The notes below the pieces were generated by a model. That model was given only the letters and a program-made list of their open reading frames with translations, searched no databases and was not told where the DNA came from. Shown one piece after another: positions 54,870-64,000 of a stretch of DNA of 64,000 bases. Within the stretch, counting starts at the first letter, position 1; each line of letters starts with the position of its first letter. The position numbers and the translations under genes were made by a program. The DNA comes from Rhyzopertha dominica (lineage: Eukaryota; Arthropoda; Insecta; Coleoptera; Bostrichidae), in contig QCXZ01000041.1 of the NCBI GenBank assembly GCA_025024175.1, positions 12,891,786 to 12,955,785 of the forward strand, written 5' to 3'.

Positions 54870-56665
54870 CTTTAGAAAGCAAATGCCTTATAGCGATTAT
54901 CTGCTACTATTCCATCCCTACAGCTCGCCGTGTCTTCGATTACGGCCTTTCAACCAACCGATTCAGCTGGTTATGGTCACAATCTTGTTCGAAACCATTT
55001 AGAATGCTCATTCAGCAAATGTTTCGGGTTATCAATTTGTTTGTTGTAGATTATCACATGAATATAATAGCAATATGTATTTTTCCCACCATCATTAAGA
55101 TCTGTATAAGTATAGCATATTATAGAGAGAAACATGTAACAATATAAGTAAGGGAAAATGACAAGGTAATCTTGTTATATTTTTATCCATGTCAAGCGCT
55201 CTATATGCTATATGAGCATAAAATACAGAAAGAGAATTGATTAAAATCAAACATTAGTCAATGTCAATACCGGCTGCTAGTTGATGAGACTATTCATAAC
55301 ACATCATGAAGTAGATTTTCGAGTAGTTTAGTTCTTTTAAACACATTTTCATCGTTCCTGATCGACTGTTTGCTTCTGCTCTCTCAATTTGCTTCTTGTT
55401 ATTACTTAGAGATATATGTACTGCTAATTAGACAAAAAGTATGCTGCGTCATAATTTAAATAAGCAAGTGTTAGGAAGATTAACAAGGAAATCGCGTCAT
55501 TTTTCTATTTGTCAATTACCCTAAATGCTATGATAGATGACGGTAATAAGCAACTTCTCAACATATAATAAATGCCAGTTATATTTATTAAAGTCCAAAC
55601 AATACTCATTTAAGTACATTACTTCAATCGCAAGAAATATATGCTTTTAGACGAACAGAATTAGTTAAAAAGCAGGCAATTTTAACATTATTTAATATAA
55701 TTAACACGCAGAAACTAATAAAAAGGGGAATTCACGATATACAACGAAGTACGACACAGTATATTTTTCAGTAGTCTAGTTGTCTTAAACACATTTTTAC
55801 CGTGCTTCATCAGCTTGCTCCATTTATGATTATCAACATACACAGTAGCAAGTATTTTTTCCAAGTTAAGCGTACGAGTATTGCTCATTTTAGAGAAAAA
55901 AAAACATGTAGTGGCATAATTTAAGCAATCTAGTGCAAAAATAATGAAAAAACTCGCCAATTTTTTTATATATTTAAAACGTTCCATATGATGTGAAAAC
56001 ACAATTTCGTTTATTCTAATTCTACTTCAATCGCTTGAAATCCATTCTCTTATATAAACAGAATTGACTACGTTCACAACATATGGAGTACGAAGGTGGT
56101 TTTAGGAAATCATAGATTTTTGCTAGTCTAGTAGCATGTAGCTGATTGTTATTTATTACATCAAATATCCTGTATGCTATGATAGATGACGGTAACAAGC
56201 AACTTCTCAACCTACAAGATTGATAACTGACATGCGAATTATATTTAATTAAAGTACAAACAAAAGTCAATTAATTATATTATTTCAATTTATTTACAAT
56301 TACATGAAATATATGCTTATTGATGAAAAGAATTAGTTAAAAAAAGCTGACAATTTTAACATTATTTATTACAATCAGCATGCATAAACTAGTTAAAAAG
56401 CAAAATCACGATATACAACGATGTATAGTGTGTTTTTTATTAGTTTACCTGCCTTAAACACATTCTTACCGTGTGTGTTTTGGTCTTCAGCTTGTTCCTT
56501 CTATGACTCTCAATAGACATAGTAGCAAGTATTTCATTTATTCTAATATAACTTCAATCACTTGAAATCCATTCTTTTATATAAACAGAGTTGACTAACA
56601 GTCGTAGATTTATGCTAGTTTAGTAATTTTAAACTTATATTCACCGTTTTGCTCAGCTATCTGAA

Positions 56666-57263
56666 CCTGCTGTGGTTTAGCCTAGGTTGTGAAATGACAG
56701 TTATTTAGCTCAATTAAGTCGTGCTGTAACCGTTATTTGACGTTTTTGCCACAAAATCACGGTTCAAATCTAGGAATACTCTTAGTATTAATTTGTTTAT
56801 TCTCATTCCAGATAACTGATAATCATTGCATGCTGGTGGCTTTAATTTCTTATCTAGTGCATTTTTAAAGAAATCGTAAACCTGCTGTGGATTAGCCTAG
56901 GTTGTGAAATGACAGTTATTTAGCTCAATTAAGTCGTGCTGTAACCGTTATTTGATGTTTTTGCCACACAATCACGGTTCAAATCTATGAATACTCTTAA
57001 TAAATATTAATTTGCTTATTCTTATTCCAGATAACTGATAATCATTGCATTCTGGTNGCTTTACATTCTTATTTAGTGCATTTTTTTAAGAANTCGCAAA
57101 CCTGCTGTGGATTAGCCTAGGTTGTGAAATGACAGTTATTTAGCTCAATTAAGTCGCGCTGTAACCGTTATTTGAGGTTTTTGCCACAAAATCACGGTTC
57201 AAATCTATGAATACTCTTAATATTAATTTGTTTATTCTTATTCCAGATAACTGATAATCATTG
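56666..57263 (+). repeat. Three tandem units of about 218 bp with tRNA-like boxes, right arm
   Basis: The unit starts CCTGCTGTGG(T/A)TTAGCC at 56666, 56881 and 57101. The third copy is cut short at 57263. Each contains an A-box-like TTTAGCTCAATTAAG and, about 48 bases on, a B-box-like CGGTTCAAATC. This spacing is within the range for internal Pol III promoters. Whether they are active is unknown. Confidence 0.85.
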
Positions 57264-57499
57264 AAACCCTCCAGCTGGCCACAACGAAAATCCATTGTAT
57301 GAAATATGACAAAAAAAATAGTATAAAACCATAGAAAAACATGGGCATAGGTAATTATTAACCATTTACTGTCAAAATGTGCTCCCTAAGCGGACTTAGC
57401 GGTAAGTTTTACCTAATATCCCATCTCAGTTTAAAAATGATAAATTGATGAGTGGCCCTACTCTTAAATAGACAAGAATAACGGCGGTTAGGTAAGTTT

Positions 57500-57569
57500 G
57501 CGTTTGGCGCAGCGGTAAGGTGTTGGACTGCCATACCGGAGGTAGCGGGTTCAAATCCAGCATTCGGCA
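57500..57569 (+). repeat. tRNA-like unit, right-arm copy
   Basis: GCGTTTGGCGCAGCGGTAAGG supplies an A-box-like start and GCGGGTTCAAATCC a B box, with a T stem GCGGG/CCAGC that pairs except for one position. The 5' and 3' ends do not form an acceptor stem and the anticodon arm is weak, so this is not a functional tRNA. It looks like the tRNA-derived head of a SINE or a captured Pol III promoter. No T-run terminator follows closely. Confidence 0.6.
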
Positions 57570-58205
57570 TAGTAAAAAAATCCCGCCTACCCCTGTCCTG
57601 GGGGTTGCCTATATATAGAGCGTGGACCGTGGTACCAACCCCCACCATATCATAACAATGGTTAGGAGTACATTGGTCATATCGCCATGCATATATATAC
57701 AATAGCAATATGTGGTAATAGCAAATAAATATTTCATATCAATTACACATCAGCAACCCACCTTCGCTGATATTGTCCCCCATCTCATTAGGGCGTAAAA
57801 GCCTCAGTCAGAAACACGCTGCTATAAAATACAAATGTCAGTCACAGTTCACATCTCATTCCATCACACCAAATTCAAAAAAGTCGAATAAAAATAATTG
57901 ACACTTAATAAATTCGCTAATTACCGTATGAACGTCATATTTCTCATCCCGTCACATTCAGCAAAAGTAATCGAAAATTAAAAATAATTTTTGATTGATC
58001 GCGACTTACACACATGCTCGATTGGACTAATATGCAAATGCGTAATTTTGCGCCCTCAAACGCCCTCTACTGGCTAATATGCAAATGAGTGATACAGAAG
58101 TCTCATCATCCCCCTACTCTGGATCACTTTTATATAAAAAAGTTTTTCATATTTTCAATAGTTGTGAAGTTATGGAAGAAATACGTTCACTTGGCCCACC
58201 CTGTA

Positions 58206-60578
58206 TAGTTTGATTGCGCTGAAATTTAACGCAAATTATGAAGTATACAGACACTTACAAAACCCTTAAAAACATACTTCGAAATGATGAAAATTACTCG
58301 GCAGAAGGCTCAGAAAGCTATGAAAGAAAAGAAAATAAAGATGGAAAAAATAAAAACTTGTCATCAATAATACAAAAAGCAGCCTAATTATATTAAAGCG
58401 GATAATATACCTATTTATCATAAAATAGAGCAGTTTAGATTTTAAAAAAGATGAAGGTGGTATTAGAACCTGTCAAATTTGCTATATGATTCTAAATTGC
58501 CTTGATGAATAGATTCCAATAAACCTAATTTCAAGGACGATGTAATGTGCGCACCATGAAAGAAGGCTGGTGTGGTGGGGATAAAAATTNGCGCCTNATT
58601 CATGGTCGCAATTTCACCCACACGTTTCGTTCCGTTCAAATTGAGGGCGATGTTCCATTCCTAAAGTGGAACTTCCTTCCTGGCGCGCACTATATGCCCG
58701 AAAATACCAAAGGGTTTACTTCGTTCTACGTTTTCACTCTTAATGTGGAATTATTTTGTTGCTTGGCTTAGATGGACTGCTAATTAAAGGATTGGAAACA
58801 TCTCAATAATCCGAAGGATGACAACACTACCACTTCAACGATGCTTGCTGCAGCTATAAATTTTCTTTCCTGTAAGCTTGTTTGCATCCTTCCTATCTTT
58901 TATCAGATTAATTACCAACCAATTTCCAAAAAAAATTCCACTAGACCATAGTTACGTTTATTTAGATTATAGTAACTAGCAGTCCGTCTCCTAACTCGCT
59001 GAATTGCGCAATAGTGGTAATTACCACGAAAATCACTTAAAGTAATAAGTTACAAGCTCATAATGAATTGTGTGAAATATGTAACCTTCCAGAAGCAACT
59101 TGAGAATACGGTGGACATTCAGCACATATGACGCTCAACAGACCGTGAAGTATTTAATTAGGAAAATTAAGCTACACTTGTAGTATTAAACCCTTATTAT
59201 CCAATTGTGTTCATGTGACACTGATGTTTAAAGATTAAAGGAACACAACATATGTTGAAAATTTCCGAAACGCGTGTTTTACAAATTAACAGCCACAATA
59301 ATTTAGAAATGAATAAGGTTTCTCAAACTACTGCTTCTATTCTATTTTTTAATGGATATATATGTACGAAATATGCTTCTCTTTGTTGCATATTTACATA
59401 AACATTAAGGAACCCAACAGAGGTATTCAGTAAACAGCTATCCATCACCAGTTGCTACAAAATATTATGAACACACGATGTTATTTCCATGCACTCTACT
59501 TAAAATATGATTTAGTTTCATGAAGCCAATTCAGTAACAACGGGACCATGAAAACTATAGTTCAGGCACATTTTAGTTGCTTGAATCAATAGAATAACGT
59601 TGATGTAAGGAGGTGTGTTAAATGGAAACGACAGAGTAAACATTGATTATATTCATAGTCGGCTTAAACTAATAATACAGTTGCCAAAAATGAAAGTTAA
59701 AAAAACAGCTAGCGCTTATTGCCTCTCAAAAATAATAAATAATACTCGCAAAGCATACGATACTACAGGTTCAGTTGCCACACAAGTACGAACTCAATTT
59801 TATGCGATAAGTAGAAAGATTGTGATCCCTAATAATATTTCCTCCATAAATTAGTTATTGAATATAGAACTAAATTAGCACATGTATATCACACATTTTT
59901 ATAACTACAACTCACCCTACAGTTCATTAGGATTTCCAGCCCCTATAACTCACCATCCACCATCACCAGATCTCCAATCTTTATTTTTTTCTACCAAGAA
60001 CAGTGTGACTCAACTACTACGTTAAAACTAATCTCCCTGTGGTTTTCTTTTGATTGATTCCGAACTACAGTGACAACGACAGAAGGCAGTGCGTGAAATC
60101 TTGTTTCAATTACTGATAGCTTGTAGTCTCTCAATTGAATGATTATATAATTACGACCGATTCCATGACGTTGCTATTTCAGAAGCTCAATTCTGGAAAT
60201 TCGAAGGTAAACAAACAATTGCTCATCTGTTCACAGAATTTGCCAATGTCTAGCAACACAGGGAATCTATAAAATATAAGAATACGCCTAAAATTTAAAA
60301 AAAAATAAAGCTTTTTGCATTTTATCGCATATATAGCTTAGCAAGAAATACCTAATATTTCTTATGAAAAGTATATCTTAACAGCATAAAATAAAATAAT
60401 TGATATTAATCGTGAAATATGGTGACGAAGAACTCTATAGATCGAGGATTCGTCTTAATTGAAACTATCCGTTTGTGTAATTGACCTTCACTACATTAAA
60501 AGAGGATTTCATCCGGAAAAGCGTTTTAATAAATAATGTTGAATGGATTAAAAGGTGCATTCATTGTCAAACATCCTG
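58206..60578. other. Intergenic DNA, no gene recognised
   Basis: AT-rich. The plus-strand frames at 58547-58771 (two ambiguous bases) and 59615-59854 have no recognised domain and no splice or poly(A) support. Confidence 0.4.
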
Positions 60579-60790
60579 AATCAATTAGGTAACTTGGAAA
60601 CAAGTTGATTGAACGTATGTGCTTTATCTCACCTAATTTTTCAGATAACTCTAACGATCGTTGTCAAAGAATATTACGCTGTTATACCTTTAACAATGAC
60701 CGTCGAAACGATCGTTAGACTTATCTGATAAATGAAGTGAGACAAAGCGGGTACGTTTAATCAGCTTGATTACAAGCTACCTAATTGATT
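60579..60790. repeat. MITE-like inverted-repeat element, 212 bp
   Basis: The left end is AATCAATTAGGTAACTTG and the right end, inverted, is AATCAATTAGGTAGCTTG. The arms stay complementary with mismatches for about 85 bases, through CTTT(A/G)TCTCAC and TCAGATAA(C/G)TCTAACGATCG, around a centre of about 40 bases. I saw no clear target duplication. Non-coding. Confidence 0.75.
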
Positions 60791-61338
60791 TAAATAGTTA
60801 ATCTACAAAATATATTACAAATAACNATAAANGAACATCCTGGGTGTCCTGTGTGATTTATTCAAATTGTAAATATACAGTGTTATTTAGACTGATTGGT
60901 TATAGTAATGTATCAAACTTGAGTGTTTCAACTAGCAATTTTTTAATGCACAAATAAGATATTTTTTCCACTACTAGCTACGAAGTTGACAATTATTGCG
61001 TCTCCTAGACAACTGAGAAGTTGAATTTCTCTATTAGTGGTTAATAATTTTTTCTATTCTTAACCTAGGTTAATAATGAACAAATTCGAAAGTTTTGTGA
61101 ATTCAGAGATAGTTGTTTAACAAAAACTTGTGCAACGTAATTTTGTATACCCAGGAGATTGTCTTTAACGTTTTTATTTGAATAAAAATGCCCTTAGTTT
61201 AAAATTCGCGCTCAACCAAAAAATGACAGCTGATGAGAGACGACCGAATCATGACATGACCGAATGACGGAATGCGGGCGGGCGGGAGAGTCGAAGCTTG
61301 GTTATGTTCATGTTAGAAGACTATCCAAACAACAAAAG

Positions 61339-61344
61339 TTTATT
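61339..61344 (-). terminator. Poly(A) signal of the recombinase gene
   Basis: AATAAA on the minus strand lies 30 bases after the stop codon of the recombinase gene at 61374. Confidence 0.6.
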
Positions 61345-61373
61345 TAAACAAATATTAATACAATGAACACAAA

Positions 61374-62666
61374 TTATTGTTTCCCAAAGTTATAATTAAT
61401 TGTGCAATTGTTGCAAGTCATAGTGATCGTTGCACCCGATGTGTTGGTTAGAGCTGTATTTGGTAAATTGATAACCGTATTATGCAGAGTACTGGTTTCA
61501 TTAGTGTTTTTAGGTGGAACTCTTAGCGGTGAAGATGAGGTTGATGTAACTGCAGCCGATGAGAGTAAACACTGTGACTCAGCTGATAAAGCCACGGAAG
61601 TTGAAGATGTAGAAGGCCCTTGGAGCATATCTGCGATTGACCTTTTGAGTACCAGTGACTCCTCAATGTAACCTTCTGCTACCGTTGCAGATCTCCAACC
61701 TCCATGTTGTTTTAGTTGTAGTGTGTTACCGCCACTAGCCGCTAAAATAGTGGCAGAAGTTCTTCGAAAGCAATGACCAGTGAAGGAACTAGGATCTGCC
61801 AAATTCAGGAAGGTTGCAATTTTATTAGGCATTTGTGCAATTGTATTATGCCCAATATACTGCCTTGTAGCTTTTCCATTTCTAATCCCAACAAATAATC
61901 GAGGTAAGTTTACATGTGATCTGCATTTTAAATATTTCTTTATAATTTCAATCCACAGAGCGTCTGTGACAACAAATTTTCGTGAAGATCCATTTTTACT
62001 CTGACGAATATTTATAACAATTATGTCACCTTTATCCACAACATCCGTCATTAGCAAATTGCAGAGTTCGTCTCCGCGGCAAGCCCCCGCAACACCTATT
62101 ACAAGAACTGCCTGTAATTAAGGAATATCTATGTATTAATATCAATAAACAATGTGATGTAAACGTGTACTTACTTTAATCGCGAGGTAAAGGTCGTCAG
62201 CCGCATGCGTTAAAAATTTTGTAATGTCTTCTTTTGAAAACACAGAGGACTTTTTTGGTGTATAATTCTTATTTTGCCTTTTTAGATAACCGATTAATTT
62301 AAAAAATTTCGAAATGTCAATGTTTTCTTTAAGCTTAATAGTGGCTTTCAACATGGAATAGTGCGCCCATAGAGTAGATGCCTTTTTATCATTCGCGTAT
62401 TCATTGAAATACGCTAGAAGTACGTTTTCACTAATTCCACCAGCGCCTTTACTTACACACCAATGTTTAAAAGTTTCGTAAGTTTTCAAATACACGCTTT
62501 TGGACTTTTGAGGCAGTAGTTCGTCGTTTAACTGCTCTGCAGCTTCCCGCATTTCAGGCGGTGTACAATTAATTTCTAACATATCCATATTGGAAGGAAA
62601 CACCCAAACACGATAATTACAAACGTTGTAACACAGAGATAAGTTCTTATTTGTGCGTTGTGTCAA
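61374..62666 (-). CDS. Crypton-type tyrosine recombinase, two exons, apparently intact
   Basis: Exon 1 is 62175-62666 (start possibly ATG 62588 instead) and exon 2 is 61374-62111. They are joined across a 63-base GT-AG intron (GTAAGT...TTACAG) in phase 0, giving 409 residues from the first ATG. An N-terminal helical core-binding domain (SKSVYLKTYETFKHWC) is followed by the catalytic domain. All the expected residues are visible: Arg in GACRGDEL (about 176), a Lys in the hairpin (QSKNGSS, about 203), HxxR in GHCFRRTSAT (His 277, Arg 280), His in HGGWRS (about 300) and the Tyr nucleophile in AEGYIEES (about 312). A Ser/Thr-rich tail ends NCTINYNFG. Such proteins are encoded by insect Crypton elements and by genes domesticated from them. 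Cryptons lack terminal repeats, so element boundaries cannot be drawn. The alternative is a host gene of Crypton origin. Confidence 0.85.
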
Positions 62667-62819
62667 AAATAAATTTGATTAGTGGAAATGTCAACTGCAT
62701 CAGACTACTTGATTTTTTGTTTTATTAGTGGAAAAGCGAATTTGCATTTTTGTACTACACTTGATTTTTACAAGAATTTTTTTATCTTTTGCTTTAAATT
62801 TGGCTAGTAGTGGAAAAAG

Positions 62820-62954
62820 TAGTATATACACCACGGTGGGGAAGACATTTTTATAGACCTTGCACCTTATTCCGCTCGGGACAAGCCCTCGCGAAATAAT
62901 CTTGGTGCTCGGTCAATAATAATAGTCTTCGCCACCTTGGTGTATAATATACTA
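62820..62954. repeat. Hairpin-forming inverted repeat upstream of the recombinase gene
   Basis: TAGTATATACACCACGGTGG at 62820-62839, with GGAAGAC following, is complementary to GTCTTCGCCACCTTGGTGTA and ATATACTA at 62926-62954 with a few mismatches and small gaps. The loop of about 75 bases contains CCGCTCGGGACAAGC. It may be a small MITE or a structured transcript. Non-coding. Confidence 0.65.
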
Positions 62955-62959
62955 TTTAT

Positions 62960-64000
62960 AAATTGGGAAAACAAGAGCTCAGTGTCAGTCCTAATTCGCA
63001 ATAAGTTTATTATCCAAGATTCCAAGATCAGATGGTGTTTTTTTTGTTTTCTTCTGTCGGTAGATCAGCCGCATTATATTTATTTGTAATTTTAAGTACC
63101 TACCTACCTAAAACAGAGACATATCGAAATTTGTTTTGCAAGACTAAAATTATAAGAATAATGATTATAATACTTTTGCTTGCATTTTCTCCATTGAAAA
63201 TTTTTTAATATTGCCAATGGTCGCTTACTACTTATTTTTCTGAATAAGTAAGTAAGTATTCTGAAATATAAACTGATAAACGCAGTGCCCACTGGCCAAT
63301 GCACCTTCGTTTAATGTCGCATTATGTAGTAATAAACTTAATATAAAAGATATTAAAATAAAACGAAGAAATACGCTGCCGAGGAAATGCGTTGACATAC
63401 AAATACAAAACCAAAATGTAAGCTATGAAATGAAAAATAATTAACAGAAAACATCTTTTGTTGAGGACATTTTGTTATAAGCAACTAAACTTGCGCATTA
63501 TGAGCTATTGTATAAGTTTTATACATGTTTTTGTGCTTTATAATCTTTGATATTTTATTGAAAAATTTGGAAAATTTCGAAGAGCAGAGCTTCCGAAGAA
63601 GACAATATTCAGGAAAAATTGTGAAGCTGTAGTACCTCTACTGGCAGTTAATGAAATACTTGGGAAAGAGATAGAGATTAGGGTTCAAGAAAACATATTG
63701 AACGTTCTGAACCATTTAAGTAAAGTTTTAAATGAAAGCAAGGTAGGCCAGTATTCATGATTTTTATAATTTTTATATATATTGGACAATGGATATGTTT
63801 CTATTACCACTATGTACTAGTCAAGCATGCGAAAATTTCCGTTGGCAAATTCTCTCCATGTCTAGGACTTATTCAACGGTAGTATACAACTGTTTGCTTA
63901 GAGCTTAAAAGAGTTGATTGGTAAAGCGACGTTCGATGTTGTATTTCCAAGAATGTCAAATAAAACCTAATTATGCACCAGATCGTGATTATAAGTAAAA
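62960..64000. other. Intergenic DNA, no gene recognised
   Basis: AT-rich sequence to the window edge. A plus-strand frame near 63560-63740 stays open for part of its length but shows no recognised domain. It could be an exon of a gene beyond the window, but I have no evidence for that. Confidence 0.35.

Larger units (their letters stand above)
45092..58118. mobile_element. 13-kb giant-inverted-repeat element, Polinton/Maverick-like ends
   Basis: Both ends read AGTAGGGGGATGATGAGAC inward. A 6-bp CTGGAT duplication flanks it. The arms are about 5.3 kb: 45092-50393, and 52133-58118, the latter holding a 684-base interruption. Once that is subtracted both arms are 5,302 bases. They match almost base for base by eye, with rare substitutions and ambiguous bases. 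AG...CT ends with 6-bp duplications are characteristic of Polinton/Maverick elements. None of their genes (protein-primed DNA polymerase, retroviral-type integrase, ATPase, protease, capsid proteins) is recognisable in either arm or the centre. The likeliest reading is a non-autonomous derivative mobilised in trans. IS3EU-type elements also make 6-bp duplications and are the alternative. Arm contents are described in separate entries. Confidence 0.85.
52133..58118 (-). repeat. Right giant inverted-repeat arm (interrupted)
   Basis: This is the inverted copy of 45092-50393, starting AGTCAATAACGC and ending CCCCCTACT. It is 684 bases longer because a 681-base element plus a 3-base duplication lies at 54189-54872. 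Ambiguous bases at 57057 and 57093 fall in the tandem units. Confidence 0.92.
43676..58205. mobile_element. Foldback element with mariner-like ends (about 1.5 kb), split by a 13-kb insertion
   Basis: The left end is TACAGAGTGGTCCAAGTG and the right end, inverted, is TACAGGGTGGGCCAAGTG. CAGGGTGG next to TA is the usual appearance of Tc1/mariner-type termini. The arms run about 600 bases inward. The left arm, 43677-44306, is matched in reverse by 44565-45091 continued at 58125-58203, once the 13-kb element and one duplication copy are skipped. Shared blocks include AACTGGAT/ATCCAGTT next to the insertion site, ATTTTAAATAGAACACC and AAGACCTGGGAGGCGGC. The centre, about 44307-44565, is a copy of the CAGGGTTYCT family. 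There is no coding capacity. Confidence 0.8.

Noticed and set aside
45092..58118. The giant palindrome being purely an assembly artefact
   Set aside because: The arms differ by a 681-bp insertion with its own duplication, by scattered substitutions and by independent ambiguous bases. The 6-bp flanking duplication is exact. Long reads would still be needed to exclude it fully.
45092..58118. A complete viral or Polinton genome in the giant element
   Set aside because: No polymerase, integrase, ATPase, protease or capsid frame is recognisable in the arms or the centre.
1..64000. CRISPR arrays, operons or bacterial-type genes
   Set aside because: The direct repeats present (118-bp and 218-bp tandem units) lack unique spacers, and the introns and elements are eukaryotic throughout.

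Overview
The window is from an insect nuclear genome. It is AT-rich, has GT-AG introns, TATA/poly(A)-type signals, BEL/Pao LTR retrotransposons, Penelope-like and Tc1/mariner remnants, and no operons. The order cannot be fixed from the sequence. Host coding content is sparse. One complete three-exon gene for a small secreted protein of unknown function lies at 13130-15844 (+). A probable terminal exon of a second secreted protein lies at 41499-41966 (-). A spliced, apparently intact tyrosine-recombinase gene of the Crypton type lies at 61374-62666 (-). A tRNA-Ile(AAT)-like sequence with a T-run terminator is at 28534-28608.

Layout. 1-12.4 kb: AT-rich DNA with decayed repeats. These include mariner-family transposase pieces (6352-6660 C-terminal half; 11962-12290 N-terminal part) and a degenerate non-LTR retrotransposon (about 7750-11345) whose first reading frame encodes an OTU-protease-like domain. 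A Penelope-like element fragment (about 9095-10345, minus) sits inside it. 13-16 kb: the secreted-protein gene. 18.4-19.8 kb: five 118-bp tandem units rich in AAAATGGCGG-type motifs, a broken Pif1/Helitron-type helicase end, and a perfect-looking 169-bp-arm palindrome. 22.3-28.4 kb: a complete BEL/Pao element with matching 230-bp LTRs, a 5-bp target duplication and one intact 1744-codon polyprotein. 31.6-38.0 kb: a second BEL/Pao element (449-bp LTRs, GTGTT duplication) whose gag and pol frames are offset by one nucleotide at the zinc-knuckle region. Its primer-binding site matches tRNA-Tyr. 38.5-41.3 kb: members of one inverted-repeat family, a hammerhead-like motif and another mariner scrap.

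The most unusual object is at 43.7-58.2 kb, three inverted-repeat elements nested like Russian dolls. The outermost is a roughly 1.5-kb foldback element with mariner-like CAGGGTGG ends. It is split by a 13,027-bp element (45092-58118) with AG...CT ends, a 6-bp target duplication (CTGGAT) and terminal inverted repeats of about 5.3 kb each around a 1.74-kb centre. The right arm of this is in turn split by a 681-bp element with 241-bp perfect inverted repeats and a 3-bp duplication (CTT). The other arm preserves the exact empty site. The AG...CT ends and 6-bp duplication are the signature of Polinton/Maverick elements, yet I recognise no Polinton gene inside. The arms instead hold diverged tandem modules and tRNA-like A-box/B-box units. 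My best reading is a non-autonomous Polinton-like element with giant inverted repeats.

The transposable elements do not form a pathway with the host genes. They record successive insertions: decayed mariner, non-LTR and Penelope pieces are oldest, then the second BEL element, with the first BEL element youngest because its LTRs look identical.
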